From assembly GCF_014650675.1 (NCBI RefSeq), contig NZ_BMVK01000021.1:62001-126000 (forward strand): a stretch of 64,000 nt of DNA. The letters are read 5' to 3'. The translations under genes and the position numbers were made by a program. The notes under the pieces were generated by a model that was not told where the DNA came from, made no database searches, and saw only the letters and a list, made by a program, of their open reading frames with translations. Origin of the DNA: Streptomyces anulatus (GTDB taxonomy: Bacteria; Actinomycetota; Actinomycetes; Streptomycetales; Streptomycetaceae). Shown in pieces: positions 16,109 to 24,119 of the stretch. The first letter of the stretch is position 1, and each line of letters starts with the position of its first letter.

Positions 16109-16762
16109 ATGCCTCTGATCTCCGAGGAGCCTCAGATTCCCGAGAGCGCCCAGGGTCCCCGCGTCACTCCGGCCGCCGGCCGCACCGCGCCGACCCCCCG
16201 TCCCGTACCCGGTCCGCGTTCCGCGGCCACTCCGCGTCCCGGCCGTCCGGGTCCCGGCCCCGCGCGCCCCGCGCCCCCGGCGCAGCGCGCCCACCCCGCC
16301 CCCGTGGCACCCGCCGCTCCGGCACCGGCCCCTGCGGCCCCCGCCCGTCCGGAACCGGCGGAGAATCGTTCCGCGCCGCAGATCCAGCTGATCCCGGCCC
16401 CGGCGGCCGGCGCGCTCGACGCGGCCGAGGAAGCGGTCGACCTGCTGCTGGAATCCGGTCGTGCACCGGGCGACATCCTGGTGCTCACCACCGGTGAGCA
16501 GCACCCGTGGGCCGCCCACGAGCTGTCGTTCGGCGAAGCCGCCTACTGGGCCCAGCACGACGCGGGCGACGACGTCTTCTTCGCCGACGTCTCCGCGGCG
16601 GACCGCGCCCGGTCCCGGCCCGTGGTCGTCGTCGCCGTCAACGGCGACACGGACCGCACCGTGGCTCGTACGCTGCCCGCCGCACGTGACCGGGCCGCCG
16701 CGCTGCTGATCGTCTGCGGAGACCCGCAGACGATCAACTCCGCACTCGGCGCCGGGGTCTGA
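16109..16762 (+). CDS. Pro/Ala-rich protein with a short UvrD-C-like tail
   Basis: 217 residues from ATG 16109. Residues 10-95 are low complexity, dominated by Pro, Ala and Arg. The C-terminal 110 residues form an alpha-beta module: GRAPGDILVLTTGEQHPWAAHELSFGEAAYW, then RPVVVVAVNGD and AARDRAAALLIVCGDPQTIN. This resembles the end of superfamily 1 helicase C-terminal domains, where a strand, a TRA-type helix and a LxVVGDP strand occur, but there is no Walker A or helicase motif I-III, so it cannot be a helicase. Its place next to rnhB and recQ is suggestive only. Function unknown. Confidence 0.7.
   Translation: MPLISEEPQIPESAQGPRVTPAAGRTAPTPRPVPGPRSAATPRPGRPGPGPARPAPPAQRAHPAPVAPAAPAPAPAAPARPEPAENRSAPQIQLIPAPAAGALDAAEEAVDLLLESGRAPGDILVLTTGEQHPWAAHELSFGEAAYWAQHDAGDDVFFADVSAADRARSRPVVVVAVNGDTDRTVARTLPAARDRAAALLIVCGDPQTINSALGAGV
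16707..16736. repeat. Perfect hairpin inside the end of the preceding CDS
   Basis: TGATCGTCTGCGG at 16707-16719 and its exact complement at 16724-16736, with a four-base loop AGAC. It lies in the last 20 codons (LIVCGDPQTIN) and precedes a second, intergenic hairpin, so it may add to termination or mRNA protection. Confidence 0.7.
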
Positions 16763-16774
16763 ACACACCCCGCA

Positions 16775-16812
16775 GGTGCTCCCGGCCGCCCGCACGGACG
16801 GCCGGGAGCACC
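16775..16812 (+). terminator. Intergenic terminator hairpin
   Basis: Perfect 14-bp arms beginning GGTGCTCCCGGCCG, ten-base loop, 12 bases after the stop codon. It can serve the convergent gene ending at 16949 only at a distance. Confidence 0.88.
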
Positions 16813-16831
16813 ACCGCAGGTATCCCGGGCA

Positions 16832-16882
16832 CGACCGCCAACGCGACCGCCAACGCGACCGGCCGCGACCGGCCGCGACCGG
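16832..16882. repeat. Short tandem repeats
   Basis: CGACCGCCAACG occurs twice in tandem (16832-16855) and runs straight into two and a half copies of CGACCGGCCG (16856-16882). They lie in the non-coding gap between convergent genes and look like slippage products. Confidence 0.8.
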
Positions 16883-16948
16883 TGGTCGATCGGCGGCCGT
16901 TCGGCAGGTGACCCGTGCCTGGTCGCAGGTGCCGGAGCCGGTGTCCGT

Positions 16949-17590
16949 TCAGCGGGCCGCGGTGCGACGCAGCGCCTCCACCGCTCCGCCGCCCGACCGC
17001 GTCGGTGCGGTCCGGTGCTCGGCGACGGCGTCGGCCAGGAGCGCCGGCTCCGACAGCGAACTGGGCCGCCGCCCGCCCCTTCCCTCACCGAGCACCTGCC
17101 AGCCCCCGCGAGTGAGCGTGATGTAGGCGCCGCAGCGGAGGCCGTGCAGGGTGCAGGCGTCCCGGAGGCCCCACATCCACGCACCGTCCTCCTCGGTCCA
17201 GCGTTCGTCGCCGTCACGGCAGTACAGAAGCACGGCCGTACGGACCGGAGTGCGGCGGCGAAGATCGTGCGGGATGACGCGCCGCAACTGACCCAGCAGG
17301 GCGTTGCGGAACTCCCAGCCGTCCGCGGCCACCGTCGCCCGGCGGGCGAACGACGCGCTCGCCGTGAGCCGTTCCTCATGATCGAGGACCGCGACCACGG
17401 CGGTGGCGGGGGTCGGCCGGTGCCGGGAGTGCAGTCCGCTGACGACCTCCCGGGGACTTCGGAGCAGGGGTATGCCCGCCGATGCCCACTCCGCTGGTTC
17501 GAGCATCCGGGCAAGGCGGTTGACGGAGTCTGCGGAAACCGAGGACGCCGCTGTCGAAGTGGCTGTGGACGGGGCGAATCCGAAGGTCAC
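16949..17590 (-). CDS. Conserved-type hypothetical protein
   Basis: 213 residues from GTG 17590 (VTFGFAPSTATS), which has GGGAGGACC directly before it; the longer frame to 17782 is unsupported. No family was recognised. Features visible are a helical first half (SVNRLARMLEPAEWASAGIPLLRSPREVVSGLHSRH), a strand TPATAVVAVLDHEE, an Arg-rich middle, and WTEEDGAWMWGLRDACTLHGLRCGAYITLTRGGW. There is no signal peptide or membrane segment. It is divergent from recQ with a 305-base gap. It could be a DNA-associated or regulatory protein, but nothing proves this. Confidence 0.6.
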   Translation of the reverse strand: MTFGFAPSTATSTAASSVSADSVNRLARMLEPAEWASAGIPLLRSPREVVSGLHSRHRPTPATAVVAVLDHEERLTASASFARRATVAADGWEFRNALLGQLRRVIPHDLRRRTPVRTAVLLYCRDGDERWTEEDGAWMWGLRDACTLHGLRCGAYITLTRGGWQVLGEGRGGRRPSSLSEPALLADAVAEHRTAPTRSGGGAVEALRRTAAR

Positions 17591-17895
17591 GGTCCTCCCT
17601 TCGCTACGCGCCCACGATGCGGGCAGGGTCGAGTGAGGGCGCGCCGCGACACAGCCCTTCCGGGCCCGATGAGGAACTGTGCGGGGGCGGCTCCAATTCT
17701 CCCTGGCCCACCGGCAGGCGGCAACGAGCAATTGCTGCGGCTGACGGGAATCAGCCGGAATGACACTGATATCCCTGCCCATCCCCGCCCGGGATGACTC
17801 CCTCCGTCACCCCTGAATCGCGAGGACCAGCAGAAACACCGCTGTCGCGGTGGGTGGATTCGCTGATTGTCAGTCCCATCGGGTTGCATGGGGAC
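17591..17895. other. Divergent intergenic region before recQ
   Basis: No gene seen. It contains a small inverted repeat GGCTGA-CGGGAA-TCAGCC at about 17739-17756 and the start signals of both flanking genes. No convincing -35/-10 pair or LexA box was found. Confidence 0.5.
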
Positions 17896-20055
17896 ATGGA
17901 CACCCTGGAGCTCCGCACCGAAGCCGACACCATCCTCGCTGAGCTGGTCGGTGCGCCCGGGGGGTCGGCGCGGCTGCGGGAGGATCAGTGGCAGGCGGTG
18001 GCGGCCCTGGTGGAGGACCGTCGTCGTGCGCTGGTGGTCCAGCGCACGGGGTGGGGCAAGTCGGCGGTGTATTTCGTGGCCACCGCGCTGTTGCGCCGGC
18101 GGGGCGCCGGCCCGACGGTGATCATTTCGCCGCTGTTGGCACTGATGCGCAACCAGGTCGAGTCGGCGGCACGGGCGGGCATCCAGGCCCGCACGATCAA
18201 CTCGGCCAATCCTGAGGAATGGGAAACGATCTACGGAGAGGTGGAGCGCGGCGAGACCGACGTTCTCCTGGTGAGCCCGGAGCGCCTCAATTCCGTGGAT
18301 TTCCGTGATCAGGTGCTGCCGAAGCTCGCGGCGACGACCGGCCTGCTGGTGGTCGACGAGGCGCACTGCATCTCCGACTGGGGCCATGACTTCCGGCCCG
18401 ACTACCGTCGGCTGCGCACGATGCTCGCGGAGTTGCCGGCGGGAGTACCGGTGCTCGCCACCACCGCCACGGCCAACGCGCGGGTGACCGCGGATGTGGC
18501 GGAGCAGTTGGGCACCGGAGCCGGGGACGCGTTGGTTCTGCGGGGGCCGCTGGACCGCGAGAGCCTGCGGCTGGGTGTGCTGGAGCTGCCGAACGCGGCG
18601 CACCGGCTGGCGTGGCTGGGGGAGCGGCTGGGGGATCTGCAGGGTTCCGGGATCATCTACACGCTGACGGTCGCGGCGGCGGAGGAGGTCGCCGCGTTCC
18701 TGCGGCAGCGCGGATATCCGGTGGCCTCGTACACGGGGAAGACGGAGAACGCCGACCGGCTGCAGGCGGAGGAGGATCTGCTGGCGAATCGGGTGAAGGC
18801 TCTGGTGGCGACCTCCGCGCTGGGGATGGGTTTCGACAAGCCGGACCTCGGCTTCGTGGTGCACCTGGGATCGCCCTCGTCGCCGATCGCCTACTACCAG
18901 CAGGTGGGGCGCGCGGGGCGCGGTGTGGACCATGCCGACGTCCTGCTGCTTCCGGGCAAGGAGGACGAGGCGATCTGGGCGTATTTCGCTTCGGTGGGCT
19001 TCCCGCCGGAGGAGCAGGTGCGGCGCACCCTGGACGTGCTGGGGCAGGCGGGCCGTCCGTTGTCGCTGCCGGCGCTGGAGCCGTTGGTGGATCTTCGGCG
19101 CTCGCGTCTGGAGACGATGCTGAAGGTCCTGGACGTGGACGGTGCGGTCAAGCGTGTGAAGGGCGGCTGGACCGCGACGGGGCAGCCGTGGGCGTACGAC
19201 GCGCAGCGGTACGCGTGGGTCGCGAAGCAGCGGGCGGCGGAGCAGCAGGCGATGCGGGACTACGTGGCTGCCACCGGATGCCGCATGGAGTTCCTGCAGC
19301 GACAGCTCGACGACGAGAAGGCGGTGCCGTGCGGCCGCTGTGACAACTGCGCCGGCCCCTGGCTCGATCCGGCCGTCTCCTCCGCTGCCCTCTCGGCGGC
19401 GACGGGCGAGCTGGACCGGCCGGGCGTCGAGGTCGAGCCCCGCAAGATGTGGCCGACCGGCCTGGCGTCGGTCGGCATGGATCTCAAGGGCCGTATCCCC
19501 GCGGGGCAGCTGGCGATGACGGGGCGTGCGCTGGGGCGGCTGTCGGACATCGGCTGGGGCAACCGACTCCGCCCGCTCCTGTCCGCGCAGGCGGCGGACG
19601 GGCCGGTACCGGACGACGTACTGCACGCCGTGGTGACGGTGCTGGCGGACTGGGCCCGCTCGCCGGGCGGCTGGGCCGACGGGTCTCCCGATGCGGTGGC
19701 GCGGCCCGTGGGGATCGTCGTCGTGCCGTCACGCACCCACCCCCGGCTGGTCACCTCCCTGGCCGAGGGCGTGGCCCGGGTCGGGAGGCTCCCGCTCCTG
19801 GGCAGCCTGGCCCACACCCCGCATGCCGACGAGCACGCCGCGCACCGCAGCAACTCCGCCCAGCGGCTGCGTGCCCTGGCGGACTCGTTCACGGTGCCCG
19901 ACGAACTCGCCGCCGCGCTGGCCGCCGCCAACGGCCCGGTTCTGCTCGTCGACGACTACACCGAATCCGGCTGGACCCTCGCCGTGGGCGCACGTCTGCT
20001 CAGCCAGGCCGGTGCCGATCAGGTGCTCCCGCTCGTCCTGGCCGTGGCCGGGTAG
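17896..20055 (+). CDS. recQ: RecQ-type DNA helicase with C-terminal phosphoribosyltransferase-like domain
   Basis: 719 residues from ATG 17896. Helicase motifs: a modified Walker A QRTGWGKSAVYF near residue 52, ISPLLALMRNQV, VVDEAHCISDWGHDFRPDYRRL (DEAH), TTATANARV, and the second RecA lobe with VATSALGMGFDKPDLGFVVH and QQVGRAGRGVDHAD. A zinc module follows (CRMEFLQRQL...CGRCDNC). The last 200 residues are not RecQ-like: they include VVVPSRTHPRLVTSL and end with VLLVDDYTESGWTLAVGARL, the PRPP-binding loop of type I phosphoribosyltransferases. It unwinds 3'-5' at repair forks; the role of the tail is unknown. Confidence 0.92.
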   Translation: MDTLELRTEADTILAELVGAPGGSARLREDQWQAVAALVEDRRRALVVQRTGWGKSAVYFVATALLRRRGAGPTVIISPLLALMRNQVESAARAGIQARTINSANPEEWETIYGEVERGETDVLLVSPERLNSVDFRDQVLPKLAATTGLLVVDEAHCISDWGHDFRPDYRRLRTMLAELPAGVPVLATTATANARVTADVAEQLGTGAGDALVLRGPLDRESLRLGVLELPNAAHRLAWLGERLGDLQGSGIIYTLTVAAAEEVAAFLRQRGYPVASYTGKTENADRLQAEEDLLANRVKALVATSALGMGFDKPDLGFVVHLGSPSSPIAYYQQVGRAGRGVDHADVLLLPGKEDEAIWAYFASVGFPPEEQVRRTLDVLGQAGRPLSLPALEPLVDLRRSRLETMLKVLDVDGAVKRVKGGWTATGQPWAYDAQRYAWVAKQRAAEQQAMRDYVAATGCRMEFLQRQLDDEKAVPCGRCDNCAGPWLDPAVSSAALSAATGELDRPGVEVEPRKMWPTGLASVGMDLKGRIPAGQLAMTGRALGRLSDIGWGNRLRPLLSAQAADGPVPDDVLHAVVTVLADWARSPGGWADGSPDAVARPVGIVVVPSRTHPRLVTSLAEGVARVGRLPLLGSLAHTPHADEHAAHRSNSAQRLRALADSFTVPDELAAALAAANGPVLLVDDYTESGWTLAVGARLLSQAGADQVLPLVLAVAG

Positions 20056-20080
20056 GCCAGAGGGGCGGCGACGGTGCTGC

Positions 20081-20103
20081 CCGGGCGGTTTGGGGCCGCC
20101 CGG
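20081..20103 (+). terminator. Hairpin after recQ
   Basis: CCGGGCGG and its complement with a seven-base loop, 26 bases past the stop codon. Confidence 0.6.
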
Positions 20104-20188
20104 AGGCTGCGGAGTTTCAACCATGCTGCCCCGATCTCCGCTTCGGCTGCCGCTGCCACCAGGTGAGCGGAACGTTTCTTCTGGTCGG

Positions 20189-20476
20189 TCAGTCGAGGAA
20201 CGTATCCGCATGGTGTGAGCGGATCGGACGGCGCCGGCCGCTTGAACGGTCATCCGAAGAAGTGCCGGGTGAGGTCCAGATGGCCTCCAGTCCGAGCGGA
20301 CGGTAACCGTCCTCCGGTGTCCAGGCCGACGAGCCGGAACGTTCCTGCGTGCGAGGGTGCGTCGGGGGCGCCGGCAGCACCTTGCGTTCGATGCCTCCGA
20401 GGCGCCGCTCGAAGTCGGCCTGCAGCCGGTTCAAGGTGTCGAGGAAGTCCTCGAGCGGAATGCTTCCTTCGTACAT
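20189..20476 (-). CDS. Small hypothetical protein, possible remnant
   Basis: 95 codons starting at ATG 20476 with GAGGAA seven bases before it. The first 34 residues look like a real amphipathic helix (PLEDFLDTLNRLQADFERRL). The second half is Ser/Arg/Pro-rich and unlike a folded domain, so the frame may be shifted or the gene decayed. It lies alone in a 690-base gap; the 270 bases upstream hold an AT-rich spot (about 20580-20605) unlike the rest of the window, and no other gene. On the minus strand a TTGACG element there could be part of its promoter. Family not recognised. Confidence 0.4.
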   Translation of the reverse strand: MYEGSIPLEDFLDTLNRLQADFERRLGGIERKVLPAPPTHPRTQERSGSSAWTPEDGYRPLGLEAIWTSPGTSSDDRSSGRRRPIRSHHADTFLD

Positions 20477-20746
20477 CTGTTCCTCGTTCTCTGGCCGTTC
20501 CCGGCATCCGGCACCGGATCCGGAACGTACGGTTGTTCGCCGAAGCCGCGTCAGTCATGCGCGGGTGGCCTCGAAAGTCGTCAAAATTTGAAACGAAATA
20601 TGCTTTCTCCTGCTGCACTCCGCACAACGAGCCCTTTCGCCGGAGGGAGTGCGGCATTCGGGTGACGCGGTGAGAAGGTGCCATGTTCGCCCCGGATTGT
20701 CCGGTAGCCCCTCGGGCCTCGCGTACGCATGGCGGGAGACGGCCGC

Positions 20747-21592
20747 TCAGTCGCGCCACCACGGCTCGCGCACATGGAGGCTCTCCTCGCCCGTGCACCC
20801 CGCACCGTTGGAGATTTCCTCCCTGTCCAGGTTCCAGCCCACGACGCCGTTTCCCTTGCGGCCGAGCTCGATCAGGCGGTTGCTCCCGGTCCGTGTGCCG
20901 TCGGTGACCTGGCAGCGGACGATCGAGGTCCACGCCTGCCCGTCCAACGCGGCGACGAAGGCCAGCACCGGGAGTGCGAGGGTCGTCAGGCCCAGGGCCG
21001 CCCACTGCTCCAGGGCCGCCACCCGGCGCAGCCCCCGCGACGGCCGGTAGCCGCCGTCGCGGTGTGATCCGGCAGTCGCCCGCCGGTCGGCGCGGTGTCC
21101 GTGCGGCCGCCGTCTGCCGGTGCGGTACTCCACCACGACGCCCTTGCGCAGCGCGTAGGCCGCGAGCCCGGTGCCCAGCCCCCACCAGGGGCCGAAGAAG
21201 CACGCGTCCACCACCCCCATCGCGACGGGGTTGACGACGGTCAGCGCCGCCCGCTGGAGCGCCCGCAGGACGCCGCCCCCCACCGGGACGGCGCCGCGCG
21301 CCGCGAACAGGGCGAAGACGAGGCGGGAGACGACGACGGCCAGCACGGAGGCGAGGAGCGGGTCGGTGAGCACCATGCCGATCAGGACGTCGGGCCAGTT
21401 CGCGGGTTCCATGCCGATGAACACGTCACGGGCCGCGGCGCCGCCCCCGACCGTGTACGCGACCTTCGTCACCGGCACCGCGAGCGCCACCGCCAGCAGC
21501 ACCGTGTGCCCGGGGCCGCCCTTGCGGTCGGCGGACCGGGCCGCGTCCTCCTCGTCCGGGCCCGGGCCTGCGTCGCTGCCCGTCTCCGTCAT
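20747..21592 (-). CDS. Hypothetical membrane protein
   Basis: 281 residues from ATG 21592 with GGAGGCGGG upstream. After an acidic 25-residue N-terminus, hydrophobic segments occur near residues 29-47 (TVLLAVALAVPVTKVAYTV), 74-97 (LLASVLAVVVSRLVFALFA), 110-145 and 190-210 (ALGLTTLALPVLAFVAAL). The C-terminal 70 residues are soluble and contain WTSIVRCQVTDGTRTGSNRL. No known family or catalytic motif is evident. Downstream of it, at 20477-20746, no gene follows closely, so it is probably monocistronic. Confidence 0.65.
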   Translation of the reverse strand: MTETGSDAGPGPDEEDAARSADRKGGPGHTVLLAVALAVPVTKVAYTVGGGAAARDVFIGMEPANWPDVLIGMVLTDPLLASVLAVVVSRLVFALFAARGAVPVGGGVLRALQRAALTVVNPVAMGVVDACFFGPWWGLGTGLAAYALRKGVVVEYRTGRRRPHGHRADRRATAGSHRDGGYRPSRGLRRVAALEQWAALGLTTLALPVLAFVAALDGQAWTSIVRCQVTDGTRTGSNRLIELGRKGNGVVGWNLDREEISNGAGCTGEESLHVREPWWRD

Positions 21593-21671
21593 GAGCGTTC
21601 CCGCCTCCCGGACGGCTGGGCTACGGCGCGGAATCGCTGTGCCTGCTCAGCAGCCTCCACCGCTCGCCCCG

Positions 21672-21701
21672 CCCCGGCCAACAGCACTACGCCGGCCGGG
21701 G
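21672..21701 (-). terminator. Hairpin after the hydrolase/oxygenase operon
   Basis: CCCCGGCC and GGCCGGGG flank a 14-base loop, 17-46 bases beyond the stop codon of the minus-strand operon. Confidence 0.55.
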
Positions 21702-21717
21702 AACAACGCCGGTCGCT

Positions 21718-22614
21718 CTACAGGCCCTGTGACGGCCCCCCGGGCGAGCTCGAGAGGTGAACGCGCAGGAGTTCCGCGACTTCGGGAGCGGCCTGCTCCG
21801 GAATCCAGTGCCCGATTCCGGTCAGGGTGTGGAAGGTGTACGGGCCGGTCACGTACCTGTGTGCGTGTGCGCCGCTCGTCCGGCCCAGGGCCGGGTCGCT
21901 GTCGCTGTTGATGAACAGCGTCGGGACAGTGACCTCGGCCAGCTGGCTCGGTGTGCTGAAGGGCATCGCCCGGTACCAGTTGAGGGCAGGGGTGAGAGCG
22001 CCCGAGGACACCAGGAACTCCAGGTCCCGGGCGAGATGGGCCGCGGTCTGCCCGGCTGCCATGCGCTCGGTGACGCGTGGTGCCGAGACGGGATCGAGGC
22101 GGCGTATCAACAGCTCCGGGATCCAGGGCAATTGGAAGACGAACATGTACCAGGACAGCAGGAACTGGCGGCTGGTGAAGAGGGCCCGCATGAAGGCGGC
22201 GGGGTGCGGGACGGAGAGGGCGGTCAGGGTGGCCACCGCATCCGGCCGGGCTGCGGCCACTGTCCAGGCAACCGCGGCGCCCCAGTCGTGCCCGACGACG
22301 TGCACCTTGTGGCCGCGGGGTTCGGCGGCCTCGATGAGGGCGACGACATCCTTGGTGAGCTGGGACATGCGGTACGAGAACCTGCCGCGCGGCCGGGCCC
22401 GGGGTGAGTAGCCTCGCTGGTCGGGTGCCAGAGTGCGGTATCCCGACGCGTGCAGCAGCGGTGCGAGCAGGTCCCAGGAGCTTGCCCTCTGGGGAAACCC
22501 GTGCAGAAGCACGACGACCTCTCCGTCGAGCGGACCCCGGTCCACGACGTCGAAGACCAGACCGTCGCGTCCGAACGATGTGAGCCGCCCGTCGGCGTTG
22601 ACCCGGGCCGTCAC
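21718..22614 (-). CDS. Alpha/beta hydrolase, epoxide-hydrolase type
   Basis: 298 residues from GTG 22614; the start overlaps the stop of the upstream oxygenase gene by four bases (GTGA), so the pair is translationally coupled. The fold signatures are VVLLHGFPQRASSWD (oxyanion HGFP), the nucleophile elbow VVGHDWGAA with Asp110, lid residues NWYRAMPF containing the usual tyrosine, and GIGHWIPEQAAPEV with the catalytic histidine. An Asp nucleophile points to epoxide hydrolase or haloalkane-dehalogenase chemistry, with HGFP and NWYR favouring the first. With a carotenoid-cleaving partner it may process an apocarotenoid or stilbene-type product. Confidence 0.85.
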   Translation of the reverse strand: MTARVNADGRLTSFGRDGLVFDVVDRGPLDGEVVVLLHGFPQRASSWDLLAPLLHASGYRTLAPDQRGYSPRARPRGRFSYRMSQLTKDVVALIEAAEPRGHKVHVVGHDWGAAVAWTVAAARPDAVATLTALSVPHPAAFMRALFTSRQFLLSWYMFVFQLPWIPELLIRRLDPVSAPRVTERMAAGQTAAHLARDLEFLVSSGALTPALNWYRAMPFSTPSQLAEVTVPTLFINSDSDPALGRTSGAHAHRYVTGPYTFHTLTGIGHWIPEQAAPEVAELLRVHLSSSPGGPSQGL

Positions 22615-24026
22615 GCGTGGACCCACTGGCCGTGGAAGGTGAAGCCGAGGCTTTCCGGGACGGGGAGGGTGCAGACGGGGCCGTCGGCGACGGATTGTGC
22701 GTCGAAGACGACGATGTTCGTGGTGCCCGCGGTGAGTTGGGCCTCGTAGGCGACGAGCCAGCCCTGTTCGTCGAGCTTCCTGCGGTCGCGGGGGACGAAG
22801 AGCGGCTCGCTGACGAGATGACCGGGGCCGTAGTCGTGGACGTCGGCCTCGCCGAGTTCGGTGTCGTAGCGTGCGACAGCTGTGAACGCGACGCCCGACG
22901 CGGGGGTGCCGATGGTCGCGCCGTAGACATTGCGGTGGGCGGTGGTGGAGCGGCGTGGGTCGATGGTGGGCCACTCCATGGGCAGTGCGTTGAGCTGGTG
23001 GTCCTCGACCTTGCCGGAGGCGGTGACGCGGTAGCGCCAGAGCCGGCCGACGGGGAAGCAGGACGGATCGGTGAGGTGGCCCATGCTGGAGATGGCCTCG
23101 TGCATGACGGTCCAGGACCGGAAGCGGGCCAGATCGAAGACGATCTCGTCACCGTCGTCGTACGCGCCGGCGAAGTGCCACTGGAACCACGGATCCGCCT
23201 CGACGACACGGAACGGGCCACCGGCGCGGGGGACGATCAGGATGCGGGTGGCCTCCTCACCGTGCCAGCGCATCGCCTCGAAGGCGGGGACCCGGCCGGA
23301 CGCGACGGCGGGCAGGTCGAGGATCACGGGGCCGAGACAGAACACCAGGTGGGTGGCGGTCATCGCGAAGTCGTGGACCATGTAGCGGTGGGGCAGTGCG
23401 ATCGAGCGCCGCTTCTCGGTCGGTCCGCCCCGCGCGGACCGGTAGATGTCCAGCCGGGGGCGTGGGCCGTAGACGCAGCCGAAGTTCCATGTCTCGGCGG
23501 TCCGGGGGTCCCGGCACGGGTGCGCCGAGTACGGGCTGCCGAGACGGCGGCCGAGGAGCCCCGACGGTGCCAGCGCGCGGTCGAGGTCGCAGCGACCGAG
23601 GGTCTCCAGGGTGCCGGGCTCCAGCTCCCAGGGCATGTCGCCCTCCCAGAGCGCCAACAGCCGGCCGTCGATCATCGCCACCGAGGTACTGGCCTGGGAG
23701 GCGGCCGGGCGCAGCAGCAGATTGCGGAGCCGGCCGCCCGCGGCGTTGGCCCCGGCCAGCCGGACCGGAGGCGCGTCTGCCCCGGGGGCTTTCAGGGAAG
23801 CCCGGTAGGAGGGGGTCCGGACATAGCGGGAGCGGACGTGCACGGGGCTGCCCGGAGTGAACGTCACGGCACTGACCAGGCCGTCGCCGTCGATGACGTA
23901 GTCCGACAGATGGTTGCCCGCACCGTTTCGGTAGAGGGTTCCGGCCAGGCCTTGGGGGACGGCCCCCTGACTGGGGCGTAACTCGGCGTCGACCTCTTGG
24001 GCCCAGCCGCCGTGACGAAGGTCCAT
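22611..24026 (-). CDS. Carotenoid/stilbene cleavage oxygenase family protein
   Basis: 471 residues. Non-haem iron dioxygenases of the RPE65/lignostilbene family cleave conjugated double bonds. The four iron-binding histidines can be assigned: YSAHPCRDPRT, VHDFAMTATHLVF, FQWHFAGAYDDGDEIVFD and the C-terminal FHGQWVHA. The propeller opening is GTLYRNGAGNH, also typical. The ATG at 24026 (MDLRHGG) is preceded by GGGAG seven bases away; an in-frame ATG at 24038 lies inside an operator and is less likely. The gene overlaps the next one by four bases, and its promoter region carries two TetR-type operators shared with the divergent regulator. Confidence 0.9.
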   Translation of the reverse strand: MDLRHGGWAQEVDAELRPSQGAVPQGLAGTLYRNGAGNHLSDYVIDGDGLVSAVTFTPGSPVHVRSRYVRTPSYRASLKAPGADAPPVRLAGANAAGGRLRNLLLRPAASQASTSVAMIDGRLLALWEGDMPWELEPGTLETLGRCDLDRALAPSGLLGRRLGSPYSAHPCRDPRTAETWNFGCVYGPRPRLDIYRSARGGPTEKRRSIALPHRYMVHDFAMTATHLVFCLGPVILDLPAVASGRVPAFEAMRWHGEEATRILIVPRAGGPFRVVEADPWFQWHFAGAYDDGDEIVFDLARFRSWTVMHEAISSMGHLTDPSCFPVGRLWRYRVTASGKVEDHQLNALPMEWPTIDPRRSTTAHRNVYGATIGTPASGVAFTAVARYDTELGEADVHDYGPGHLVSEPLFVPRDRRKLDEQGWLVAYEAQLTAGTTNIVVFDAQSVADGPVCTLPVPESLGFTFHGQWVHA

Positions 24027-24035
24027 GAACGCTCC

Positions 24036-24075
24036 CATGTAATCAGCGAATACATGTGTGTAATCGCTGATTACA
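24036..24075. promoter_or_regulatory. Two tandem TetR-type operators
   Basis: Operator 1 (24036-24056) has half-sites CATGTAATC and GAATACATG, with one mismatch. Operator 2 (24059-24075) is the perfect TGTAATC-GCT-GATTACA. The centres are 21 bases apart, two helical turns. In addition the outer parts (24034-24049 and 24064-24079) are exact 16-bp inverted copies of each other. Operator 1 lies directly upstream of the oxygenase ribosome site, so bound repressor should block that operon, and probably the regulator as well. Confidence 0.88.
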
Positions 24076-24119
24076 TGGGCCCTTCGGGGTGCGTGTCAAG
24101 GTGTGGTACGACTGGCTGC

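Noticed and set aside
17587..19626. 679-codon minus-strand frame opposite recQ
   Set aside because: Arg/Gln/Val-rich shadow without homology; recQ motifs are unmistakable.
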